Below, in pieces: positions 33,471 through 43,499 of a stretch of DNA of 64,000 nt. Position 1 is the first letter of the stretch, and the number at the start of each line of letters is the position of its first letter. Made by a program: the position numbers and the translations under genes. The notes under the pieces were generated by a model. That model did no database searches. It worked only from the letters and a program-made list of their open reading frames with translations, and was not told the DNA's origin. This stretch comes from Aureibacter tunicatorum (lineage in GTDB: Bacteria > Bacteroidota > Bacteroidia > Cytophagales > Cyclobacteriaceae): contig NZ_AP025305.1 of the NCBI RefSeq assembly GCF_036492635.1, positions 3,038,001 through 3,102,000 on the forward strand, written 5' to 3'.

Positions 33471-34886
33471 TTAGTCTTCTTTAATAGTTCCTGAAGTAGA
33501 TTTCAATACCGACTTCACTTCCGCCATATTCACCACTGGGAAGAACTTCGCAAATAAGAAGAACAAAGTGAAGAACAATCCGAATGTGAACAAATACACT
33601 CCAACGTCATACGCAGTTGGCGTGAAATAAGCCCATGAAGAAGGCAAGTAGTCTCTATGAAGTGATGTAACGATAATCACAAATCGCTCAAACCACATAC
33701 CTATGTTCACTACTATTGACAAGAAGAAAGTAGCAGCGATGCTTCTTCTGATCTTCTTGAACCAGAAAAGCTGAGGAGAGAACACGTTACAAGTCATCAT
33801 CGACCAGTAAGCCCACCAGTAAGGTCCAGTCATACGGTTGATGAAAGCATATTGCTCAGCTTGAACACCTGAATACCAAGCGATAAAGAACTCAGTAATA
33901 TAAGCGATACCCACGATTGAACCTGTAATGATAATTACAATGTTCATCAACTCGATATGAGTCATAGTGATGTAATCTTCAAGCTTGTATACTTTTCTAG
34001 TAATGATCATTAGCGTCAGTACCATAGCAAATCCTGAGAAAATCGCTCCAGCAACGAAGTATGGAGGGAAAATCGTCGTATGCCATCCAGGTATTACTGA
34101 TGTTGCAAAGTCAAACGATACAATTGTGTGTACTGAAAGTACTAGAGGTGTCGCCATACCTGCCAAAATCAATGATACAGCTTCATAGTGCATCCATGCT
34201 TTCGCAGAACCATTCCAACCTAAACTTAAAGCACCGTAAACAGCTTTAGGGATAGCGCCTTTAGCTCTATCACGAACTGTCGCAAAATCAGGAATAAGGC
34301 CGATATACCAGAATACTAATGATACCGAGAAATATGTCGAGATCGCAAACACGTCCCAAAGTAGAGGCGAGTTGAAATTCACCCAAAGTGATCCAAATGC
34401 ATTTGGCAAAGGCAATGCCCAGTAGAAACCTAACCAAGGACGTCCCATGTGAAGCACAGGGAACATCGCCGCGCAAATTACAGCGAAGATTGTCATCGCC
34501 TCAGCAGCTCTGTTAATCGATGTTCTCCATTTCTGTCTGAACAACAACAATACTGCGGAAATCAAGGTACCCGCGTGACCAATACCTACCCACCATACGA
34601 AGTTGGTGATATCCCAAGCCCATCCAACAGTCTTGTTCAATCCCCACATACCGATACCGTCCCAAAGAACTCTGTATACTGCGTATGATCCAAGGCCTAA
34701 TACTGTCAATGATACGGCAAAAGCCAGCATCCACGCAGGAGTAGGCTTACCTTCCACTTGGCGGCATACATCCTCAGTAACATCCTTCATGGATTTTCCA
34801 CCCGTCACTAACGGCTGTCTTACAGAAGCCGTAATGATCTCGTGAGATCCATGAGTACTTTCTTTTAATGAAGAAGTAACTTCCAT
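33471..34886 (-). CDS. actC: Alternative complex III quinol-binding membrane subunit ActC (NrfD-like)
   Basis: A 471-residue NrfD-family protein with ten predicted helices. [19 protein letters not shown] and [11 protein letters not shown] are characteristic; the histidines in these segments lie at the quinol site in characterised ActC proteins. It oxidises menaquinol at the periplasmic side and passes electrons to the iron-sulfur clusters of ActB. Confidence 0.95.
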   Translation of the reverse strand: MEVTSSLKESTHGSHEIITASVRQPLVTGGKSMKDVTEDVCRQVEGKPTPAWMLAFAVSLTVLGLGSYAVYRVLWDGIGMWGLNKTVGWAWDITNFVWWVGIGHAGTLISAVLLLFRQKWRTSINRAAEAMTIFAVICAAMFPVLHMGRPWLGFYWALPLPNAFGSLWVNFNSPLLWDVFAISTYFSVSLVFWYIGLIPDFATVRDRAKGAIPKAVYGALSLGWNGSAKAWMHYEAVSLILAGMATPLVLSVHTIVSFDFATSVIPGWHTTIFPPYFVAGAIFSGFAMVLTLMIITRKVYKLEDYITMTHIELMNIVIIITGSIVGIAYITEFFIAWYSGVQAEQYAFINRMTGPYWWAYWSMMTCNVFSPQLFWFKKIRRSIAATFFLSIVVNIGMWFERFVIIVTSLHRDYLPSSWAYFTPTAYDVGVYLFTFGLFFTLFFLFAKFFPVVNMAEVKSVLKSTSGTIKED

Positions 34887-34908
34887 ATCTAAATATTTTT
34901 AAATCTAA

Positions 34909-37900
34909 TTAAGCTTTAGTCTTTTTATCTTTGTTTCTGATCTTAGTCATGTAGTACACATTTGGAGAAACATTGATCTCCTCAAGCGCAGCATAAGCTC
35001 TAGGCTCACCTGTTTGTACTTGACCTTTATCATTCTTCGTGATCTTAAGCAACTTAGAGATTTTAGATTCAGAGTTGTTCATATCTCCAAATACCAAAGC
35101 TCCAGAAGTACATGAAGCAGCACAAGCAACAGAAACATCGCTATCCTGAACTTCTCTTCCTTCTTTCTTAGCTGCTAGCTTACCAGCTTGAATACGCTGT
35201 ACACAGAAAGAACATTTCTCCATAACACCTCTTGAACGAACAGTTACATCCGGGTTAAGAACCATCTTACCTAGGTTGTTATTCATTGAAGTGTTTTTGG
35301 CGAACTGATCGTTGTTTTCAAAGTACTTGAACCAGTTGAATCTACGAACTTTGTACGGGCAGTTGTTAGCGCAGTAACGAGTACCGATACATCTGTTGTA
35401 AGTCATTTGGTTAAGACCTTCAGTACTATGTGTCGTAGCGGCAACAGGACAAACAGTCTCACAAGGAGCGTTGTTACATTGCTGACACATCATAGGCATG
35501 TAAGTCACTTCAGGATTTCTTGAAGCAATCTCCAATGCAGCATAATCACCAGCTTCAGCGTCACTGCTGTAGTATCTATCGATACGCAACCAGTGCATTT
35601 CTCTTCTGTTGATTACCTCTTGCTTACCTACTACTGGAATATTATTTTCAGCATTACAAGAAACGATACAAGAACCGCAACCATTACAAGCATTCAAGTC
35701 AATAGCAAGACCCCAATGGTGATTCTCATATTTATGTCCTTTCCAGATACTTACAGAAGAAGCTTTCATTTCTCCTTCCATACCTGTGACATGGATAGTT
35801 TCTCTACCAGCGGCAGGGTTTTTCTTATATTCTCCAAATGTAGCTTCTTGAACCACATTTGTTCTTCCCATTACAGTTTGGTGTGTTTGAGTTCTAGCGA
35901 TTTTGAATGTTTCATTCGCATTCGCAACACTCACACCTTTTGTTATATACCTGTTTTGAAGACCGTCAAGCGTCGCAATGTAAGGGAATGCGTTAATACC
36001 CACACCATCTGCTACCAAACCACCTTGAGTTCTACCGTATCCAACAGCTAAACCAATAGTCCCTTTAGCCTGACCCGGCTGAATAATTACAGGAACCTTG
36101 ATTGATTTACCATTAATTGTAACATTAGCTGTAGATGTGTTTTCCTCCTTGATCGCAAAACCTAGCTCTTTAGCATCTGCTTGAGAAACAGTAATGTAGT
36201 TATCCCATGTTACTTTCGTGATTGCGTCAGGAAGCTCTTGCAACCAAGGGTTGTTAGCTTGAGCGCCATCAGCGATAGCGAATTTAGAATAAATCACCAA
36301 TTCAAAACCAGAACCTTTAGCGTTTTTGCTAACCGCAGATCCAGCTGAAGCCACATCAGCATTGAATACATACTCAACAGGCTCTACTTCCGTCACAAAC
36401 ACACCTGAGTAAAGCGACGAATCCCAGAATCTATCGAAATCAAGCTCAGCTGTTTGCTTAGCGAATTGATTCGCCTTCCACTCTGATCTTAAGAATTCAT
36501 AGTAGTTGGCATTTTTATCTCCAGCCCAAACCAAGAACGACTCTTCAGCCTGTCTTGAATCAAAAATTGGAGTTATTGTCGGTTGAACCAATGAATATGA
36601 ACCTTGAGCAGGCTCAGCGTCATTCCATTGCTCCAAATAATGTCTATTGATTGCTACATACTTAGACAACACAGACGTTTCGTCTTTTCTATCTGTAGTA
36701 GACACGCTTAATTTAGCTTTCTTAATTCCACCAGCGATAGAAGCTCCTTGAGCAGTATCATAAACAGGGTTACAATCGAAGAAAATAACACCTTGAACTT
36801 TACCGCCATTCAAATCCTTCACAAACTGAGCGAAAGCTTTATCATCACCTTGACGGTAATTTACAGGTCTGTTAAGATCAATCGTCTTACCATAGTTCTC
36901 CAAAATATTATTGATTGCATTAACCAACACTTGAACATTTGGATCATTAACACCTGAAACTACTAATGAGCGACCTTTTGCATTCCATAGGTCATTCGCA
37001 CACTTGGCAAGGTTAGGAATTTTATTTTTAGACGCAGGCACTGCAGGCAAATTAGCAGCTTTAGCCAAGTAATTATACAACTGAGCAACAGCGTCACCTA
37101 TTTGAGAAGCTTTGATCGGAGATCTGTAATCCGCATTAGATCCAGTCAACGACATATTCGCCTCAAAATGATAATGACGAGACATTTTGCCTCCATTATC
37201 GTATATTCTTCTAGTTTTAGCGTACTGATGAGTGAACTCTACCGGAGAAACCCAGTTATTCATAAAATCAGCGTCAAAACTAGCTATAACATCCGCTTTA
37301 GAGAAGTCATATGAAGGAATGATAGCGCTTCCGAATGATCTCTCATTCGCAATCGGCAAAGCATTCAATGAAATCGGATCATACACTACATGAGAAGTAG
37401 TAGGATACTTTTCAGTGAATTTAGCAATCGCTTTGTTAGCGCTAGGGCTCAATACAGTCTTGCTTACTATTGTGATTTGACCGCCATTTGCTGCGATAGC
37501 ATCCAGCTCTTTGATCACATCAGCGTCAAGCTTTTCCCAAGTTGTCGACTTTCCGCCTGCCAATGGCTTCTTGTATCTTTGCTCATCATACAATGACAAT
37601 ACAGAAGCTTCAGACTGAGCAGAACCACCACCTTTGGAAATCGGCGACTGCGAGTTACCCTCTATCTTAATTGGTCTACCTTCTCTAGTCTTCACTACTA
37701 CCGAGCAGTAATCACCGCCATTCATATATGTAGTAGCATAGAAATTAGGCACACCTGGATCTACCTCTACCGGCTTATTCAAATAAGGAATAGCCTTTCT
37801 AACAGGAGCTTCACAAGCAGCCAATGTAGCAGCAGAAATACCGAATCCCATCAACTTCAAGAAATCACGTCTCGATGCGCCACCTTCGGCTTCACCGTTC

Positions 37901-38019
37901 TGCTTATTCTCATTGATAGGCAAATACTCTGGAAATTCATTCTCCGCATTTTTGACAAAGTCAGTGTCATTCGACAGCTCTTCCAGACCTTTCCAATATT
38001 TTTTCTGATTATCTTTCAT
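34909..38019 (-). CDS. actB: Alternative complex III iron-sulfur/molybdopterin-like subunit ActB
   Basis: A 1036-residue fusion. The N-terminus has a twin-arginine-type motif SRRDFLKLMGFG at about 49-60 followed by a hydrophobic stretch and LAAC (Cys69), so Tat export with lipid attachment is likely. Residues about 70-740 resemble a molybdopterin oxidoreductase core without visible cofactor ligands, as known for ActB. The C-terminal quarter binds iron-sulfur clusters: CNGCGSCIVSC, CQQCNNAPCETVCP, CIGTRYCANNCP, and CSFCVQR with a later CAASC. It carries electrons from ActC to the cytochromes. Confidence 0.95.
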   Translation of the reverse strand: MKDNQKKYWKGLEELSNDTDFVKNAENEFPEYLPINENKQNGEAEGGASRRDFLKLMGFGISAATLAACEAPVRKAIPYLNKPVEVDPGVPNFYATTYMNGGDYCSVVVKTREGRPIKIEGNSQSPISKGGGSAQSEASVLSLYDEQRYKKPLAGGKSTTWEKLDADVIKELDAIAANGGQITIVSKTVLSPSANKAIAKFTEKYPTTSHVVYDPISLNALPIANERSFGSAIIPSYDFSKADVIASFDADFMNNWVSPVEFTHQYAKTRRIYDNGGKMSRHYHFEANMSLTGSNADYRSPIKASQIGDAVAQLYNYLAKAANLPAVPASKNKIPNLAKCANDLWNAKGRSLVVSGVNDPNVQVLVNAINNILENYGKTIDLNRPVNYRQGDDKAFAQFVKDLNGGKVQGVIFFDCNPVYDTAQGASIAGGIKKAKLSVSTTDRKDETSVLSKYVAINRHYLEQWNDAEPAQGSYSLVQPTITPIFDSRQAEESFLVWAGDKNANYYEFLRSEWKANQFAKQTAELDFDRFWDSSLYSGVFVTEVEPVEYVFNADVASAGSAVSKNAKGSGFELVIYSKFAIADGAQANNPWLQELPDAITKVTWDNYITVSQADAKELGFAIKEENTSTANVTINGKSIKVPVIIQPGQAKGTIGLAVGYGRTQGGLVADGVGINAFPYIATLDGLQNRYITKGVSVANANETFKIARTQTHQTVMGRTNVVQEATFGEYKKNPAAGRETIHVTGMEGEMKASSVSIWKGHKYENHHWGLAIDLNACNGCGSCIVSCNAENNIPVVGKQEVINRREMHWLRIDRYYSSDAEAGDYAALEIASRNPEVTYMPMMCQQCNNAPCETVCPVAATTHSTEGLNQMTYNRCIGTRYCANNCPYKVRRFNWFKYFENNDQFAKNTSMNNNLGKMVLNPDVTVRSRGVMEKCSFCVQRIQAGKLAAKKEGREVQDSDVSVACAASCTSGALVFGDMNNSESKISKLLKITKNDKGQVQTGEPRAYAALEEINVSPNVYYMTKIRNKDKKTKA

Positions 38020-38062
38020 ATCTATATATCAGATCAATGAAATTCTTAATTAAACAATTGAA

Positions 38063-39325
38063 TTAGTAGTGACACTTCGAACATTCAAGTCCTCCGATAT
38101 CGCTCACTGTCATCGACTTGCTTGAACCATGAGCTTCCAACAACTTATCATAGTAAGCATTGCCTTCAGCATTCACCTTAGTTTCTCTGTGACAGTTAAT
38201 ACACCATCCCATAGTCAAGTTAGAATGCTGTCTTACAACTGCCATCTCCTCGATAGGACCGTGACATGTTTGGCATTCAACACCACCAACCTTTACGTGT
38301 TGCGAGTGATTGAAATAAGCCAAGTCAGGCAAATTATGAATACGCACCCATTCAATAGGCTTGTTATTCTCCACCGCAGCATAAATCTTCTGAATCTCTT
38401 TCGAATCAGTTTTCACTTGGCTGTGGCAGTTCATACAAATGTTAGCAGAAGGGATGTTTGCATTTTTACTCTTCGTCACACCTGTGTGGCAGTAGTTACA
38501 ATCGATCTCGTACTGTCCAGCGTGAATTTTGTGAGAGAATGCAATAGGTTGTGTTGGCGCATAGCCTTGTTGCACACCTATTAGGAATAAGCCATCGATC
38601 ACTGTCTTACCAACTACAGCTACGAAAATCAACGTAGCGAAGAAAATAGCAGGCTTGCTAGTGAATAGCGACTTAAGGCTAAACTTCTGATTTACAATCT
38701 CGCGATCTTCCTCAGACAATCCTTCCTTGCCATTCAAGTACTTTGTAAGCACGTTGATGATCAAAGCAAGAACCACCAAGATCAAAACTAGAATAGCAAC
38801 ATTGATTAAAAGAATCACTTGAACGTACTCCGATGATGTAGTCGGTTGTTGAGGGACAGGTAGTCCATCTACTACTACATCTTCACCTCCAGGAGTAGGT
38901 GTAACAGTTGACTCTTGTTTCACGTAAGCAAGAACAGATAGGATTTCCTCTTCTGAAAAATCAAAAGAAGGCATCTCTGTTTTGCCAAATTCTTCGTACA
39001 ATTTCACAGCGGTTTTGTCACCAGACTTGATAACTTTCTGCGAATTGCCGATAAATGCCTGCAGCCATGCTACAGACCTGCGCTCTGTCACATCCTTCAG
39101 GGCAGGACCAACCACTTGTTCGTGAACAGCGTGACATACTGTACAGTTGTTCTCGAAAAGTGACTTACCCGCACTGATCTTTGCGTCGTCAGTCGGTATG
39201 CTCGATTCAGCCTTCGCGGATGCGAAAACACCCGTCACTAGCGTCAGAGCACAAATTAATGTAACCGCTAGCGAGCTTCGAGCAATCATTTTTCTAAAAG
39301 ACATCATACTTAGTTTTTTAAGCAT
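38063..39325 (-). CDS. actA: Alternative complex III multiheme cytochrome c ActA with fused monoheme domain
   Basis: A 420-residue protein with six CxxCH sites. One, CTVCH at about 56-60, is in an N-terminal cytochrome c domain behind a signal peptide. A membrane helix at about 170-195 and another near 222-243 follow, then five sites CNYCH, CMNCH, CQTCH, CINCH and CSKCH in the C-terminal pentaheme domain. ActA receives electrons from ActB and passes them to ActE or the oxidase. The first ATG at 39325 is used; ATGs at residues 7 and 8 would give a neater signal peptide. First gene of the operon. Confidence 0.94.
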   Translation of the reverse strand: MLKKLSMMSFRKMIARSSLAVTLICALTLVTGVFASAKAESSIPTDDAKISAGKSLFENNCTVCHAVHEQVVGPALKDVTERRSVAWLQAFIGNSQKVIKSGDKTAVKLYEEFGKTEMPSFDFSEEEILSVLAYVKQESTVTPTPGGEDVVVDGLPVPQQPTTSSEYVQVILLINVAILVLILVVLALIINVLTKYLNGKEGLSEEDREIVNQKFSLKSLFTSKPAIFFATLIFVAVVGKTVIDGLFLIGVQQGYAPTQPIAFSHKIHAGQYEIDCNYCHTGVTKSKNANIPSANICMNCHSQVKTDSKEIQKIYAAVENNKPIEWVRIHNLPDLAYFNHSQHVKVGGVECQTCHGPIEEMAVVRQHSNLTMGWCINCHRETKVNAEGNAYYDKLLEAHGSSKSMTVSDIGGLECSKCHY

Positions 39326-39357
39326 TGAGTTTATTGAGTAATTATTATTAGGTCAAA

Positions 39358-39388
39358 CAAATCTAACATCCTGTCATTTCATTTCATA
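39358..39388 (-). promoter_or_regulatory. Candidate promoter of the Act/Cox operon
   Basis: On the minus strand TATG (39385-39388), 19 nt, then TAGATTTG (39358-39365). The -7 box is an exact TAnnTTTG match; the -33 box has one mismatch to TTTG. The predicted leader before actA is about 25 nt. Confidence 0.45.
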
Positions 39389-39860
39389 ATATAAGTTTTT
39401 CTATTTTTAAGACATGACAATAATCAGAGAGCGCAAAGAGACACCTAACAGACTAAAAAAGAAGCAGTTAAGAAACAAAAGCAGAACCTTAAAGCTTATT
39501 TAGAAAAAATATAAATTATTAATTCTTACTACAAATCATACATATCTAACCTAAATCCATTTTTCAACTATCGTGATCATGTCATTAACAGACAATTATC
39601 ATGTTTCCGCTATGTCACTGGAAGGAAAAATGCAATTTAATGAACAATTCGAAGTAAAAAATTTCATTTTCTAATGATTTTAATTTGCACTCTATCATAA
39701 AAAATATCGCCACAACTATCCTTTCAAATTATTCGTCTAACTAAAAACCCTTAGTACAATAATTGATATGCATATGTTATTGACATTATTTCGCTATATT
39801 TAGTGAAATCATATTATTTTTTTAAATTTATTACATACCAAAAATTTATTAAATAAAAAC
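39389..39860. other. Long intergenic region between actA and aconitase
   Basis: No gene of normal size fits in this 470-bp stretch. A 29-codon plus-strand frame at 39414-39503 encodes a very basic peptide (about 13 Lys/Arg) and is discussed as a finding. The aconitase promoter should lie at about 39780-39830; TATATTTAG near 39797 is only a partial match. Confidence 0.45.
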
Positions 39861-42125
39861 ATGACCTTTGACATTGAAATGATCAAAAATGTCTACTCAA
39901 ACATAAAAGAACGAGTAGACGCGGCCAAAAAACAAACAAACACACCACTCACCTTAGCAGAGAAAATCCTATATTCTCACTTATATGACCCATTAGCAAT
40001 ATCCAATTTTAAGAGAGGCGAAGATTATGTAGATTTCGCACCTGACAGAGTGGCGATGCAAGACGCTACTGCTCAAATGGCTCTATTGCAATTTATGCAA
40101 GCAGGAAAGAAAAGAGCTGCCGTGCCGTCAACAGTGCACTGCGACCACCTTATCCAAGCCAAAGTAGGCGCTGAAAAAGATCTAGACGTAGCCAAGCACA
40201 CTTCCAGCGAAGTATTTGATTTCCTTGGTTCTGTTTCGAACAAATACGGGATTGGTTTTTGGAAGCCCGGCGCCGGAATAATCCATCAAGTAGTGCTAGA
40301 AAACTATGCTTTTCCTGGCGGCATGATGATAGGCACAGACTCTCACACTGTTAACGCTGGCGGACTAGGAATGGTAGCGATAGGTGTTGGTGGAGCTGAC
40401 GCTGTAGATGTAATGGCGGGAATGCCTTGGGAACTTAAATTCCCTAAGCTTATTGGTGTTAAGTTAACAGGAAAGCTAAACGGCTGGGCAGCGCCAAAAG
40501 ACATTATATTAAAAGTAGCGGGCATTCTTACCGTAAAAGGAGGAACAGGCTGTATCGTAGAATACTTTGGAGAAGGAGCTCAATCGCTATCATGCACAGG
40601 CAAAGGAACAATCTGCAACATGGGAGCTGAAATTGGAGCGACTACATCAACTTTCGGTTACGACGAGTCAATGAAACGCTACCTTGACGCTACAGGTAGA
40701 GAAGATGTAGCAAATCTTGCTGACGAAGTAAAAGACTACTTGACAGGCGATGCTGAAGTATACGCTAATCCTGAAAAATATTTTGATCAAGTTATCGAAA
40801 TCAACCTTGATGATCTTGAGCCTCACTTGAATGGCCCATTTACTCCTGATAGAGCAACTCCTATTTCTAAAATGAAGGAAGAAGCAGAAAAGAATGGATG
40901 GCCACAAACAGTTGAATGGGGATTGATTGGTTCATGCACAAATTCGTCTTATGAAGACTTATCAAGAGCCGCTTCTATCGCGCAACAAGCTGTAGACAAA
41001 GGATTAGTAACTAAAGCTGAATTCGGTATAAATCCTGGTTCTGAGCAAGTTCGATATACTGCAGAAAGAGATGGACTATTAAAAACATTTGAAGATCTTA
41101 ATGCTAAAATCTTCACCAATGCTTGCGGTCCTTGCATCGGACAATGGGCAAGAGCAGGCGCTGAAAAGGAAGAAAAGAACTCAATAGTTCATTCATTCAA
41201 TAGAAACTTCGCCAAAAGAGCCGATGGAAATCCAAACACACATGCCTTTGTAGCTTCTCCGGAAATGGTAGCAGCGATTGCTATCACTGGCGACTTGACA
41301 TTCAACCCGCTTAAGGACACGATCACAAATAAAGATGGCGAGCAAGTAAAACTTGAAGCTCCAGTTGGCGATGAATTGCCAGCTAAAGGTTTTGAAGTTA
41401 AAGACAATGGATACCAAGAACCTGCGAAAAACGGCGAGGACATAGAAGTTATCGTAAAGCCTGATTCTGAAAGGTTGCAAATCCTTGAAGCGTTCAATCC
41501 TTGGGATGGCCAGAACATAAATGGCGCAAGACTCCTAATCAAAGCCAAAGGCAAGTGTACGACAGATCATATTTCTATGGCAGGACCATGGTTGAAATAC
41601 AGAGGACACCTTGACAACATCTCCAACAATTTGTTGATCGGCGCAGTAAATGCGTTCAATGATGCGACTAACAGCATAAAGAACCAGATAACAGGGGAAT
41701 ACATTCCAGTTCCTGATGCGGCAAGAGCTTACAAGGCTGAAAGCATTCCTACCATTATCGTTGGCGATCAAAACTATGGAGAAGGTTCATCAAGAGAGCA
41801 TGCTGCCATGGAGCCAAGGCACTTAGGTGTAAAAGCTGTATTGGTAAAATCGTTCGCTAGGATACACGAAACAAACCTGAAGAAGCAAGGAATGCTTGCA
41901 TTGACTTTCGACAATCCTGAAGACTATGATTTGATTCAAGAAAATGACACATTCAATTTCACGAATTTAAGCGATTTCGCACCAAACAAATCCTTGAATA
42001 TTGAAATCATTCATAAAGACGGATCAAAACATAATATCACTGTCAACCACACATACAATGAAAATCAAATCGAGTGGTACAAGGCTGGATCTGCCTTGAA
42101 TTTGATTAAGCAACAACAAAACTAA
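39861..42125 (+). CDS. Aconitate hydratase (mitochondrial-type aconitase)
   Basis: A 754-residue enzyme of the citric acid cycle that isomerises citrate to isocitrate. The three cluster cysteines are Cys359 in GSCTNSS and Cys422/Cys425 in [10 protein letters not shown]. The swivel domain with [22 protein letters not shown] is at about 635-655, containing the catalytic Ser/Arg. The residue pattern ([27 protein letters not shown]) is that of the mitochondrial ACO2 type and not AcnA or AcnB of E. coli. It is a single gene closed by a strong terminator. Confidence 0.96.
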   Translation: MTFDIEMIKNVYSNIKERVDAAKKQTNTPLTLAEKILYSHLYDPLAISNFKRGEDYVDFAPDRVAMQDATAQMALLQFMQAGKKRAAVPSTVHCDHLIQAKVGAEKDLDVAKHTSSEVFDFLGSVSNKYGIGFWKPGAGIIHQVVLENYAFPGGMMIGTDSHTVNAGGLGMVAIGVGGADAVDVMAGMPWELKFPKLIGVKLTGKLNGWAAPKDIILKVAGILTVKGGTGCIVEYFGEGAQSLSCTGKGTICNMGAEIGATTSTFGYDESMKRYLDATGREDVANLADEVKDYLTGDAEVYANPEKYFDQVIEINLDDLEPHLNGPFTPDRATPISKMKEEAEKNGWPQTVEWGLIGSCTNSSYEDLSRAASIAQQAVDKGLVTKAEFGINPGSEQVRYTAERDGLLKTFEDLNAKIFTNACGPCIGQWARAGAEKEEKNSIVHSFNRNFAKRADGNPNTHAFVASPEMVAAIAITGDLTFNPLKDTITNKDGEQVKLEAPVGDELPAKGFEVKDNGYQEPAKNGEDIEVIVKPDSERLQILEAFNPWDGQNINGARLLIKAKGKCTTDHISMAGPWLKYRGHLDNISNNLLIGAVNAFNDATNSIKNQITGEYIPVPDAARAYKAESIPTIIVGDQNYGEGSSREHAAMEPRHLGVKAVLVKSFARIHETNLKKQGMLALTFDNPEDYDLIQENDTFNFTNLSDFAPNKSLNIEIIHKDGSKHNITVNHTYNENQIEWYKAGSALNLIKQQQN

Positions 42126-42139
42126 ACAATAAAAACCGA

Positions 42140-42174
42140 AAACAGGCTGAAGAAATCTTCAGCCTGTTTTTTTT
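42140..42174 (+). terminator. Rho-independent terminator of the aconitase gene
   Basis: AACAGGCTGAAGA (42141-42153), 2-nt loop plus adjoining bases, TCTTCAGCCTGTT (42156-42168), then T to 42174. It also faces the convergent outer-membrane gene. Confidence 0.93.
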
Positions 42175-42183
42175 ATACTTGGA

Positions 42184-42777
42184 TTATAATTTCGCTCTGA
42201 TGCCAATATTGGCGGAAAAGTAATTCAATCTATTTTCGATTACTTTCACATCATAATACTCATACTTTCCAGCCACATTCAAATCAACTCCGTCAACCAA
42301 TTGAAAATTAAGTCCCAGCTCTCCCATAAAAGCAAAAGTAAACCGCGTCGATTCCGACACTCCATAACTTAACACATCCTTGCTCGCTTTACTAAAAGCT
42401 CCTCCCCCTCCAATGCCTAAATAAGGCTTGAACTTTCCAAAAACTTGCTGAATATTTCCTTTCACCAAAATGGGAATCAAAAGCGTATTGAAATCATCAA
42501 CAACGATACTTGTCTCTCTAACCTCAAGATTGCCTTTTGAAAACTGATGAAAAGCCGCTGTCAATCCAACTGAGACAAAGTCATCAAAAAGATATCCTCC
42601 TTCCAGCCAGAATCCTTTGAAATCAGGATCTTTGTAAATATCATGAAATTCTCCCACAGGGAATGACATTGAATATTGAGCAGATATATACCAATTGGAC
42701 TCGGCTTCAGAATCTTGAGCCATGCATTGAGCATACCCGAGAACAATCGCAAGAATCAATAGTAAGCCTTTTTTCAT
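42184..42777 (-). CDS. Outer-membrane beta-barrel protein
   Basis: A 197-residue protein: signal peptide (about 1-20, ending CMAQ) and alternating aromatic strands (WYISAQYSMSFPVGEF, YLGIGGGGAF, FAFMGELGLNFQL, GKYEYYDVKV) ending in a strand NYFSANIGIRAKL, typical of eight-stranded OmpA/OmpW-like barrels. The ATG at 42777 (MKKGLL) gives the usual basic start; the frame extends two codons upstream. Function unknown. Confidence 0.82.
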   Translation of the reverse strand: MKKGLLLILAIVLGYAQCMAQDSEAESNWYISAQYSMSFPVGEFHDIYKDPDFKGFWLEGGYLFDDFVSVGLTAAFHQFSKGNLEVRETSIVVDDFNTLLIPILVKGNIQQVFGKFKPYLGIGGGGAFSKASKDVLSYGVSESTRFTFAFMGELGLNFQLVDGVDLNVAGKYEYYDVKVIENRLNYFSANIGIRAKL

Positions 42778-42846
42778 AATCATAACATTCTATTAAGTAC
42801 CAACACAATAACAGATGCTATAGATGTAATGTTCATGAGTACAAAT

Positions 42847-42873
42847 AAAAAAAAGCAACCCGGAGGATTGCTT
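42847..42873 (-). terminator. Rho-independent terminator after the gene at 42910
   Basis: On the minus strand AAGCAATCC, loop TCC, GGGTTGCTT, followed by eight T. One U-G wobble in the stem fixes the orientation to minus. Confidence 0.8.
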
Positions 42874-42909
42874 CATGAACCTAATAAACCTTTAACTCTT
42901 CTCGCACGC

Positions 42910-43359
42910 CTAAAATTTTCTTTTCAGAACCTCTTGCATAACAAAAGCTTCCTTTAGTTTGCTTTTCGACTTGAATGCTCGAGCGTAAGAATTTGATGTC
43001 TTACTGCGTTCAATAACGGCCTTTCGATCATTAAGTTGCCTCAAGCCAGAAGAATTTTCATATTCTGAATCACTAAGTTCAACATTTTTTTCCAAAACCT
43101 CTCGATCTTTTATAAAAAAATTATCCGTATCTGTTTGAAATTCATTGGAAACCTCCGCCACAAGCTGAGGTTCTTCTTTCTTTTCGTCCATAGGCATCCC
43201 CAACAAGTCCTCCAACAACTTTTCCATATCCTCAGGCTTTTCATCTTTCAACTCCTCAACCTTTTCTTTTTCCTCTTTAGGCCCTTTATGCTTCAAGATT
43301 CTTGAGATCAAAGCTATTGCTCCTACTATCACATAAAAAATCAATTGTAAATCATCCAT
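42910..43359 (-). CDS. Conserved membrane-anchored protein of unknown function
   Basis: A 149-residue protein with one N-terminal membrane helix (about 5-20), a long Lys/Glu-rich middle, and a basic C-terminus KLKEAFVMQEVLKRKF. The combination of a short anchor, charged linker and a C-terminal 'EAFxxxEVLxRK' end is familiar from small Bacteroidota proteins of unknown function; I know no assigned role. It lies divergent to smc. Confidence 0.72.
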   Translation of the reverse strand: MDDLQLIFYVIVGAIALISRILKHKGPKEEKEKVEELKDEKPEDMEKLLEDLLGMPMDEKKEEPQLVAEVSNEFQTDTDNFFIKDREVLEKNVELSDSEYENSSGLRQLNDRKAVIERSKTSNSYARAFKSKSKLKEAFVMQEVLKRKF

Positions 43360-43499
43360 AAGTCAATACTTATATTCAAAATAAAAATTTATCTAATACT
43401 GGTATATGCAAAACATCATTTTCCTAAAAATAAAAGGACTTAACGACATTAAAAATTATCTTTATAGATTATTAACTAACACGACTAGCTTTTTTAACT

